Positions 35,201 through 43,361 of a stretch of DNA of 64,000 nt are shown here, one piece after another. The stretch covers positions 18,368,501 to 18,432,500 of the forward strand of contig NC_133193.1 in assembly GCF_049306965.1 (NCBI RefSeq). Reading direction: 5' to 3'. The notes beneath the pieces are model-generated. The model was not told the origin of the DNA, made no database searches, and saw nothing but the letters and a program-made list of their open reading frames with translations. The DNA is from Danio rerio (Eukaryota; Chordata; Actinopteri; Cypriniformes; Danionidae). Within the stretch, counting starts at the first letter, position 1, and each line of letters begins with the position of its first letter. The translations under genes were made by a program, and so were the position numbers.

Positions 35201-35721
35201 GAGGTTCTGGTACACAATATCATAAAACTGACTACTAGATTTCTCATGGACCTGTCAGTACGTAAAGCAGCAGACAAACTGTCCAGCACGTAGTCAAAAA
35301 TATGTTTATGATGTTCATAAATCTACTAGCCAGTTCATGACTCAACACTAGCTAAAGCACAGGCACAACTCTCCCATTATTTGTTTTACTGGCCACGCGT
35401 TTTAAACACGATCGATATTGAAGCTGTGGCGTTATCAACACCAGAGACGCCTCTTCTGACGTCCGTGTTTTTCACAGTTTGATCAGCTGTATGTCAGTGT
35501 TTGGCTGCTAGCAGTCAGGCTAACTGTTGCTAAACACAGCAGCTTCCTAGATCAGTGTATCATCTATTCCTCAACACCGACGGCTCAAAACTAGTCAAAC
35601 ACAAAACCCTATTAAAGACCCACATAAAAATACTTGTAAACCCGAATAATATATAGTTTTGACCGAGTATTCGCTTGAAAAGCAGCATGCTCTGTACCTT
35701 GGGAGGAGTTGTGGCCGCCAT
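17960..35721 (-). CDS. tbc1d15: TBC1 domain family member 15, Rab GTPase-activating protein
   Basis: TBC1D15 is a Rab GAP (Rab7 is the best known substrate) that in mammals is recruited by Fis1 to mitochondria and acts in mitophagy and lysosome contacts. Seventeen exons in transcript order: 35698-35721, 34013-34108, 32363-32434, 32072-32213, 31687-31891, 28345-28447, 26811-27008, 26567-26695, 23308-23411, 23110-23204, 22878-22994, 21302-21402, 20978-21077, 20562-20659, 20350-20466, 18996-19082, 17960-18166; all join in frame to 664 aa. The N-terminus (VVFEHEGVFIHSS; SSSVVEWTQ) matches TBC1D15 better than TBC1D17. The TBC domain spans roughly 320-540 with both catalytic fingers intact: R395 in IEKDVNR and Q432 in YVQG. 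The tail is serine-rich and poorly conserved. It is transcribed in the same direction as tph2 and head to head with chtf8. Introns carry several MITEs, SINEs and a LINE fragment. Confidence 0.96.
18222..18922. mobile_element. MITE-like element in tbc1d15 last intron
   Basis: GTTTACATGGACATCAGTATTC at the left is mirrored by a right end whose complement is GTTTACATGGACACCAATAATC (18 of 22 match). About 700 bp with a short TG/TCTG microsatellite inside (18600-18625). No transposase seen. Confidence 0.65.
19793..20155 (-). mobile_element. DANA SINE, nearly full length
   Basis: Minus-strand copy with the CTCACAGCAAGAAGGTC block, GGAGTTTGCATG, TCCAAAGACATG and the 3' end GGCGGTTCATTCCGCTGTG. In tbc1d15 intron 15, 200-300 bases from exon 15. 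Confidence 0.85.
21440..22758. mobile_element. TTAA-flanked DNA transposon
   Basis: Left end TTAAAGGGAAAGTTCACCCA and right end (complement) TTAAAAGGATAGTTCACACA are inverted repeats, both starting at TTAA. About 1.3 kb, in tbc1d15 intron 11. Shorter relatives with the same AGGGA(T/C)AGTTTACC-type ends occur at 31362-31600, 34281-34683 and 38908-39161. Confidence 0.65.
25398..25972. mobile_element. DNA transposon with about 20-bp inverted repeats
   Basis: AGGGTGTACTCACACTATG at the left and the complement of the right end, AGGGCCTACTCACACTATG, match. About 575 bp, GC-richer than the surrounding tbc1d15 intron 8. No transposase frame seen. Confidence 0.65.
26155..26221. repeat. (TA)n microsatellite
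   Basis: About 33 uninterrupted TA units in tbc1d15 intron 8, roughly 350 bp from exon 8. Confidence 0.98.
27455..27846. repeat. Dispersed repeat with TTAAGAC motifs
   Basis: It begins near AGGGGTTTCTACATTTTAAA and ends TTTAAGACCCCGCGGATACC; the ends are loosely inverted (GGGGTTTC against GGGGTATCC). The last 100 bases match 15060-15187 in tph2 intron 1. Probable MITE in tbc1d15 intron 6. Confidence 0.5.
29530..30262 (-). mobile_element. LINE reverse-transcriptase C-terminal fragment
   Basis: On the minus strand the sequence encodes typical non-LTR retrotransposon peptides, for example EEFKYLGVLF, KKELSRKAKLSIYRSIYVST and LIYGHELWIM, followed by a 3' end with an ATGA-type microsatellite tail (complement at 29530-29548). 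The 5' part is missing and the frame is damaged in several places. In tbc1d15 intron 5. Clade not assigned. Confidence 0.75.
30390..30625 (-). mobile_element. DANA SINE fragment
   Basis: Minus-strand copy with the tRNA-like CTCACAGCAAGAAGGTCAC block and GGAGTTTGTATGTTCTCCCC; its 3' third is shortened. In tbc1d15 intron 5. Confidence 0.8.
31362..31600. mobile_element. Short MITE of the AGGGACAGTTTACCC family
   Basis: Left end TTAAAGGGACAGTTTACCCA; right end TCATTTCCCTTTA. Carries the internal AACCACTGG/CTCCCATAGTATT block also seen at 21520-21560 in a diverged form. In tbc1d15 intron 5, ending about 90 bp from exon 5. Confidence 0.6.
32735..32850 (-). mobile_element. Truncated DANA SINE
   Basis: Only the 3' part is present: complement of GGCGGTTCGTTCCACTGTGG and of AAGGGCATCCGCTGTGTAAA. 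In tbc1d15 intron 2. Confidence 0.75.
34281..34683. mobile_element. MITE related to the 21440 and 31362 elements
   Basis: Left end AAAAGGATGGTTTGTCCAAA and right end GTGACCCATCTATCCCTTTAAGG are loosely inverted. In tbc1d15 intron 1. Ends are diverged, so the limits are approximate. Confidence 0.45.
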
Positions 35722-35910
35722 GTCGACTGCTAAATAGACGACGTAGCACCGCTCACGTGCCTGTCAGCGACCCACAACAACACTGACGAGTCATTTTCCG
35801 CATGGCCAACGACGCGCAAGCGCACTGCCATCGTTAGCAATAGCATAATAATAATTATATTATATTATTATATTACATCATTAGCAATAACAAGAAGATG
35901 AAGAAATGAA

Positions 35911-36091
35911 TAAAGTTGTTGCAATGGTTGGGATTTTGTATTTTCCTTTCATATTATAGTACTTCCGCCAAAATGTAAATTTCAGATGAAATTACATTCG
36001 AGCTTTGCCTTTATTGCTGTAGTAAAAGTGTTTTTGATTCGCCAAACATATAATAATGATACGAAGAAGAAAGAAAGAAAGAAAGAAAGAT

Positions 36092-36157
<66 letters not shown>

Positions 36158-36350
36158 TTAGTTGTTGGAATAAGTTGTTGCAATGGTTAACTATGCTTTG
36201 TATTTTTCTTTTGTATTATATTAATTTTGCCAAAATTGAAATGCCATTATTACATTCGAATTGTGCCTTTATTACCTCTTTGAGAATAAACAATGGTTTT
36301 CAGAATAGTAAAAGTGTGTTTTTGGACGCACCAAACACATTATTTGTAAG
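35911..36350. repeat. Imperfect tandem duplication flanking GAAA tract
   Basis: Copy 1 (35911-36057) and copy 2 (36170-36350) both start AAGTTGTTGCAATGGTT and share, in order, TTTGTATTTT, TTACATTCGA, GCCTTTATT, AGTAAAAGTGT, and CCAAACA. Copy 2 has about 30 extra bases before AGTAAAAGTGT. The copies have diverged substantially, so the duplication is not recent. Confidence 0.75.
36065..36157. repeat. (GAAA)n microsatellite
   Basis: About 23 GAAA units with one GATA interruption, between the two duplication copies. The leucine/serine-rich open frame read across it is an artefact. Confidence 0.97.
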
Positions 36351-36673
36351 AAAATAATTTTAATTGTACTATTCTCAATTAAACAGGAATCACAATCTAT
36401 TTTAAGGTCTTTGAAGGAAAAATACCTCAAAATAATCTACTGAGCTTTTGACGTAAAATTATTAATCTAAAAACAACTTAAAGTGTAAGTTTATCGAAAA
36501 ATGAAATATATTTTACTCACTATTGAATCACCCTAAGTTAGTTCTAAAACCTTAACGAGTTTCTTTATTTTGTTAAACGCTAAAGAGGAGATTTTGAAGA
36601 ATGTTGAAAACTAAAGTAAAAAAAACAAATACTATTGAAGTCAATATCTACAGATTCCCGCTTTTTACAAAGT

Positions 36674-36674
36674 A

Positions 36675-36738
<64 letters not shown>

Positions 36739-36739
36739 G
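36674..36739. repeat. (GAAA)n microsatellite
   Basis: About 16 GAAA units, inside a MITE-like segment upstream of chtf8. Confidence 0.97.
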
Positions 36740-37071
36740 AAGGAAACTTAAACAGGTTTGAAACAAGTGAAGGGTGACAGAATTCTGCTTTTCAAACGAT
36801 CCTTGATTGCCCTCTAGTGGTACATGTTCCAAAGGAACTTTTATTTTGAAAAACACGTCCAACTGGCGGGAATCTTGCGTGCCAAAAGATCTTGCAGAAT
36901 ACACGGACAGGACATGCGAGTGTGTTTACTTCCTTTTGTAATTATCAGTGAAGTTATGTAGACACGGTCAGTCGTGAAGGTTATATCTGACTTCTTTTAT
37001 CAGCATTTCAGATGAGAAGTTCTACAAAATAGAAAGAAGTGTGTGATTTGAGGAACATATCCTGACACAGA

Positions 37072-38308
37072 ATGGTTCAAATAGTCATCTCGAGGTTGGT
37101 GTGAAGACTTGCCTTGTCTTAACTTACCTAATCTAACAATATTGTCTTAAAAGTGCTTGTTTAACAGAGTTTCGATATATTTCTCAGTAATGCCGGTGAA
37201 AGCCCTGCTGAGTGGCTGTTGGTGGAGCTGCAGGGAGAAATGGTGTCCAGACAAAACACTGGACTAGCAGGAAATCTGATGGGGGACCTGCACTACACTA
37301 AAGAGGTTAGTCCTTCTGTAATAACTGGACATGTTCCAGAGCTAAATACGATAAATGAATAATAAAAAGGTTTTCCAAATTCCACCATTAAAGGACACCT
37401 ATTTTAACCCTTTTTCAAGATTTAAGATGAGTCTTTTGTGTCTCCAGAATGTCTGTAAAGTTGCAGCTCAAAACACCCATCAGATTATTTATTATACCTT
37501 TCAAAAGATTTTCTGTTCAGAATTTTCTGCTCTGAAAACATTTTAGCTGTTTTTGTTGCCTGTGCCTTTAATGATGGTTATCCCCGCCCAGCGTTCCCAC
37601 GTGTCTGTCAGTAGCTGTTTCCATCCAAAACTTGAATGAACTTTATGCACAAAACTGGATTATCGAATAAAGCAGCGTTTCCATCCAACGAGTAAAAGCG
37701 AACAAACTCGTCACTTCCTGATTAACTGGCGCCAAATATCAACAGTAAAAACAGAATTTACTTGGGTAGGAGAAGCTGCATGAATCTTTTTCTTATTTAT
37801 TTCTAATTAATTACTTGCATCTCAGAAGGCAATCCTGACACGCAGTGAATGCGTGGTGTCGTTTAAAGGCGTGAGACGTGGAGCACAGACACTTTTGATT
37901 CTGGAGGTATTTAATAATATAAAAAAACTATTAATGAAACGGTTAATGTGTTTTAGAATGACCAAAACAACATTTCAGTTTTACAATGTGCTAAGCCTGC
38001 TGGTTTATCCATACACACACATTTTTATCATCAAATGATTTTTTTAAAGTGCATACTGGAATTTGTTCTGTAAAAGTGTTTCTATCATAGTTTATGCGCA
38101 TCTTTTCTTATCGAATAAAAGGTTTATCTTACTAAGTTTTGCGCATATTATTTTATGCATATTATTAAACAGCACAATGACAGATATAAGGAAAGCAGAT
38201 CTCACATAACGTTTGTAAGAAACTTTCCAAATGATTTGATGTGTTTGTTGTGGAGTTAATTCAAGCCTTTCTGCAGCAATGAGTCGCACACAATGTCGTT
38301 ACAAAGTT

Positions 38309-38393
<85 letters not shown>

Positions 38394-39460
38394 TTAACTT
38401 TGCAAAGCAAATGTAACAGGACACAAGTTAATATCCACTGCTGTATGGATATCCATCATGTTAATGTTTAAAATAAACCTGACTTAAAGTCCACAAACAG
38501 GGATTGAAGTGTCTTTATTTATAATTGACACAGCTGTGGTGATAAATTAAAGACGGTAAAATTGTTGTAATTCATTACAAACATGCATTGTTTTAAAAAC
38601 GTGTTAAACTTGTAAAACTCATTCTTCATCACATTTAATGATGATTGATGATCACAGTGAGCTGAACAGATCTTTTAATCCCAGTTGGGCCGGAAAACCA
38701 CACTCCTACATCACATTGTGGTGGACCTTAAAATGGGAGGGATTTGGATTCTATTTTAATGTCAGGAAATTAAAAAAAGAGACTTGTTGTCTTTATACCA
38801 CCCCAGTGTGACTGTGGACACACTACACCAACACACAGTTCTGTCCAAACAGCTTACAAAAGATGATTTTTATCATAGGTTCCCTTTCACTATTTAAAGA
38901 AAGTTTGACTAAAGGAATAGTTTGCAAAAAAATGTCATCTCTTCCTCAGGTTGTTTCAAATCTCTTTTGAGTTTATTTTTTGCTGTTCAACACACAATAC
39001 AAGAGACATTGAAGAATATTGGAAACTGGGTGCCACTGACTTCTAATGTTCATCAAAATATCTTGTTTCAATTTAAAAAAAAAATGAAAAAGAAACTCAA
39101 AAGATGTTTTGAACTACTTGAAGTGAGTACATTTCCAATTTTGGACGAATTATCCCTTAAATGTTATACTTTTAATGACTATTTTAATTGATGTGTGTTA
39201 TATTCTTGATCTGTTCTCTCTCCAAGGGCGTACCAATCCTTATAGTCGGACATCACATCCTTTATGGCAAACAGGTCAAATTGGAGAAGCCGTTTGCTGT
39301 TCTGATGAAGCACTCCGGACTCCCTCAGGATGCGGAGGAAAACATGGAAACCAACCAAGAGAAACCAACATCTTACACCGTCTCGGCCCTCATCAAAAAG
39401 AAGCTGATATTTAAAACCAGACCCAAACCCATCATCACCAATGTGCCAAAGAAGGTATAG
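37072..39460 (+). CDS. chtf8: Chromosome transmission fidelity factor 8 (Ctf8)
   Basis: Ctf8 joins Dcc1 and Ctf18 to form the alternative clamp loader CTF18-RFC, which loads PCNA and supports sister-chromatid cohesion in the nucleus. Three exons: 37072-37094, 37188-37305, 39227-39460; GT-AG introns, joined in frame to 124 aa (human 121). The protein begins MVQIVISS, contains [38 protein letters not shown] and ends [16 protein letters not shown], matching human CHTF8 over the whole length with a slightly longer linker around residues 87-98. The large second intron holds a long CA repeat and a MITE that ends about 65 bp before exon 3. In mammals the CHTF8 mRNA also carries a DERPC frame; I saw none here. 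Order chtf8-has3-tango6 matches human 16q22. Confidence 0.96.
38311..38392. repeat. (CA)n microsatellite
   Basis: About 40 CA units in chtf8 intron 2. Confidence 0.98.
38908..39161. mobile_element. MITE in chtf8 intron 2
   Basis: Left TAAAGGAATAGTTTGCAAAA and right CCAATTTTGGACGAATTATCCCTTA are inverted; same broad family as 31362-31600. It ends about 65 bp before the exon 3 acceptor. Confidence 0.55.
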
Positions 39461-39550
39461 CTAGTATCCCGATATCAGAGACTAAATGATCATGGAGTTA
39501 GTGCATTTACTGCACACATGCATTGTTGTCAGAAATGTGTTTCTGACAAT

Positions 39551-39556
39551 AATAAA
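39551..39556 (+). promoter_or_regulatory. Polyadenylation signal of chtf8
   Basis: AATAAA 90 bases after the chtf8 stop codon, the first such signal downstream. Confidence 0.6.
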
Positions 39557-39599
39557 GAAGTATGTGATTAAGAGTGTTGTAATAATAAGCCTCAAGTGA

Positions 39600-42500
39600 A
39601 TTTCAACAACAAAAAAGAAGAAGTGCTCACTTTTGAATTCAAGTTTATTGTATCAAAACATCAGTTACAAGGAAAATGTCCAAACTTAAAGAATCTAGTT
39701 TCTTGTACACACCAGAATGCACATAATATGTAAAGTTCAAATGAGATTAAAAGACCTTGATTGGCCATTTCCAGGTATTGTAGGTTCGGTATGAAACCCA
39801 AACAAAATGGTTTCAACTCATGACTTGAATATTTGATTCTGTGAGTAAACATAAGCTGCCAGTGGCAAACTGTAATCATGGTTAAATACTCTTAACCTCT
39901 CCTATGATGAACTATGAACAATTTATTATTCTCTAATCTGTACAGCGTTATGAAAATAACTTAACATGTTTTCCAAAAAATAAAGTTTCCTAGAAAAAAA
40001 ATGTAGATACACTGATATGTGTCTAGATTTGTGCACGTTTAAAATATCTTTGAGATTTACATTATAAAAAATATATTACTTTACACTATACTTGAAATGA
40101 CTGGTGTAAATCTAGTATTTATTAATTAAATATAATTCACCATCTTCAAATTAACTTACTGGTTCTGTGTCTGGCAGGCAGCAGAGCTATTTGTTTCCCA
40201 CCGTAAATGTGGCTCTGATTCTGCCTCTTGCTCTACAGTGTATTGCTAACCCATTAAATGTCCATGTTTTCATTTTTAAGCCCCTCGCTCTGAGGGATTT
40301 CTGTTCCTGAGGAGCATATCAGTCTTAAAGGTTATAAACTGAATTGTATAAAATCTATAAACGTGATCAAGACTGCATTTTGATTGTAAACAAATGATAT
40401 AGTTCAGGCTTCATAATTGCATTGCATCCGAGTCGTCGTAATGTTGCACCTTTTAGGATGCCGCAGTCCATAGTTGAGACGCAGTATTCACACATGTAAT
40501 GCACAAGAAGAAGTAGGCAAACATTTCATAAACTTAAGCTCCTCTTTAAACTTGTCCATGCACATATTTGCACACTAGCCTCAGTGTTTAGATCTGTGCC
40601 AAGGGTTTAATTTGTTTTGGGGGGAAGGGAGAAGAAAACGTTAGCATTCATTTTGAACTGGTTTGTAAATTGTTAAAAAAAAAAAAAAAAGTTAAATTGT
40701 AAATGCACTAATTGTTGCATTGGGTAGGCTGAGGACGGAAAAACAACAGAAATACTAGCTTTGCATACCATAAAGCTAATTCAGTTGGTTTTTAATTTAA
40801 ATTAATTTCTCTAGCTAACTGAACATTTCAAACAAACTAATGGGAATTATATTAATAATATTGTTAGGATTTGCAAAGGTGGTTGTATTCTGTAATATTA
40901 AGTTAAAATGCAAAAACTAGATATTAGGCCCGTATGTAGTTAATATACATTTTTAAGTGGGAAAAAGCAGTAATATTATTATATCATCAAAACAACATGC
41001 TTCTGAGGTTAAACATTGAATCAGGTGATTAAGCTCAACACTTAAATTATAAACCTCCATATAAATATACAGTTTAAAATATTATTCAAAGTTTACATTA
41101 AAAAATTATGCGTGACTTCAACTCAACAGTATATATTTTCATCCATCGCTGCTTGGGCTTAGAACTAGGGATGCTCAAAATAATCGATTAACCGTTAACC
41201 GAATAGGTGACCGATTAATGTTATCAGCTAAACGATTAAAAAAATATTATTTTATTGATTGAATGCGCTTTTTGCGTTAAGAGGGGCGTCTTTTGAATGG
41301 TTTACTAACCGCCCCAAGTGTTTTGCACGCTGCTCATCCCACAGCAGCAGTTTCTGACAACTACAGAGAACTTTTAAAGATGTAGGAGAGAATAGTGCTC
41401 GCTGTTTCAAGTTATCCAGAGCTTTATGAATTTAAGAATCTTAAATATCACAATATTTTTAAATATACCTTTTTTTCCTTGTCAACATAAAAGGAGTGAG
41501 GTGCACATTACGTTTTTGGAATGGAAAATCATGTTTGCTGTGATCAGACTTATTGGTTAACTCGCGGGACGGAGTGATAACGTATGACCACACGTGCCTA
41601 CACACATATTTGGCAAAGAAGCAAAATGGAAGAATGTTGCTGTTTGATACAGATGAGTTGATGCCAAACCAGCGCTGATGCTGATCGCCTCCTGGATCTG
41701 TGTCATTAACACAACAAATAGGCTTTAGCTTTCGTTTTACAGTTTATAAAGCATGTATGCAAGTTAATGCAATATCATATTCTAACAACAAAACTGTTTA
41801 CAAAAACTCAACATATGCGCATGTTGTCAGTATTGTCTTTACATTACGCAGCGGGCGCACTTGAACCGCAAGTAAGTGAGGAAACAATGTAGCAAGACGT
41901 AATCTTTAAAATAATGATTTCTATTAAAAAGGTAAAAAAGTTTTGTGATATAATAATAATAACATCGGGGCATTAAATCAATGCATATTTTCCGTGGAGC
42001 GAGCGATTTGAGGAAGTCTGTTATTTTTATTTGACGGAAGACAAAAACACATGATTGGAAAAAAGACAGCCTATGCCAGTTTTTATAAAGGATTCACTCA
42101 GTGTTTTCATTTTGTAATCTAAATGAATTATTTAGTGAAAATAATTTGGGGCAGGCCTATTTATTTTATTAATTTTATTTTGTTTTTCTATGCTTTAGGA
42201 AACACAGCAGGTGCGTAAAGATGCTCTGTTGTTATATTCTGTTACTATATGCTATGCTAAAATAAATCAGTATTTTAAAATGCAATATTTAATGTGTCAG
42301 ACACAAAATAGACACGTTAATTTGTTTAAAAAATTTAAATAATAATTTAATAGTAATGTGACCAGTTAACTGTTAATATCCGATTAACGATCAACGGTTG
42401 TCAGTTAGCAAAATTAACCGAAATGAGCATCCCTACTTAGAACTTGAACAGAATGTACCTTAATTCTATTGTCTTGAGATTGGGGGGTGGGTTAAATATT

Positions 42501-43361
42501 AATGTCCTTGTTAATTGCAACACTTTCACTAAATAGTGAAAATAATAACAACAATGTATTTGTTTTAAATGATGGTTGTGCTAAGACTTTCATGGGTAAA
42601 AAGGAGAATGGGAGTAATATTAGGAGACCATGTGACACTTTTTCCACTGGACATGGTAGAATAAAGCACACTAAATGCTAGAAAAGAATCCTCTTTGTTT
42701 GCCTGACATTATCCATTCCTGGAACTGGAGTTACTTTATGCACTGTAAATATATACAGTGTAGCAAATATTTGTGAACTAAATTAAAATTAAAAGTTAAA
42801 TGCTGTTTGTTTATTGAATGTTCATGCTCCGCCACAAAAGTATCAGCAGCACCAGAATATCTAAAGATAAAGTATGCTGGATTGTCAGAAAGAAGACAAT
42901 AAAATACTGACTGGATTTGGCAAGTAAGACCAGCTTAGGGTCCTATGCAGGTTTCCTCTAGTGAGGTGCACACTTTTCTCTAACCTTTAAATTTCTCAAA
43001 GTCTAAACACAAATAACATGACCATGCCAACTTACTGTAACTACATTACCTATCAGTTTTATGCTAAACTTTGGCTCAAGTTTTGTGCCCACCTCAGCCG
43101 GTGCCTCCTCTGTGTGCTTTATAAACACAAGAAGCACCATTCCTGATTTCAGCTCATGTAAATCATGGCTTTTTCAAAAGCTTTTAATTATTTTATATGG
43201 ACTGTTTGAAACTTCACGAGTAGCTGTAGCTAACATAGCTAAAACAACTGACAGTCTTAAACTTGCACATGATCCATAATTATAACCAGGATTGCAGCAC
43301 CATGTATTATAGGGCCATTTCAGATAAGCCCCGACAGCATTTAGGCAGCATATAAACCATG
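39600..43361. other. Convergent intergenic region chtf8-has3
   Basis: Apart from the hAT element at 41166-42435 I recognise nothing coding. 43019-43361 should be has3 3' untranslated sequence; a minus-strand AATAAA near 42809-42815 could end that transcript. The open frames at 39661-39879 and 43061-43279 have no support. Confidence 0.4.
41166..42435. mobile_element. hAT-type DNA transposon with perfect 8-bp target duplication
   Basis: The left end TAGGGATGCTCA and the complement of the right end are identical for 12 bases, and subterminal GGTTAA/TTAACCG motifs are mirrored. CTTAGAAC is present immediately outside both ends (41158-41165 and 42436-42443), an exact 8-bp target duplication as made by hAT transposases. 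About 1.27 kb; no intact transposase frame, so a non-autonomous member. Confidence 0.9.

Larger units (their letters stand above)
35722..37071. other. Head-to-head intergenic region of tbc1d15 and chtf8
   Basis: The 1.35 kb between the two start codons must hold both promoters. Near tbc1d15 the sequence is CG-rich (35695-35830). The middle holds an imperfect tandem duplication split by a GAAA microsatellite, and 36480-36770 is a MITE relative interrupted by a second GAAA tract. I see no additional exon and no TATA box I trust. Confidence 0.6.

Noticed and set aside
35992-36183. Open frame with repeated FLSFFLSF, and a similar one at 36665-36904
   Set aside because: Reading of the GAAA microsatellites; no protein.
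37578-38320. Possible MITE with TTTCCATCCAA and TATGCGCAT motifs in chtf8 intron 2
   Set aside because: The motifs look repetitive but I could not find a convincing pair of inverted ends or a target duplication.
39461-41100. Possible DERPC-like second frame downstream of chtf8
   Set aside because: No proline/glycine-rich frame is present; the sequence is AT-rich and full of stops.
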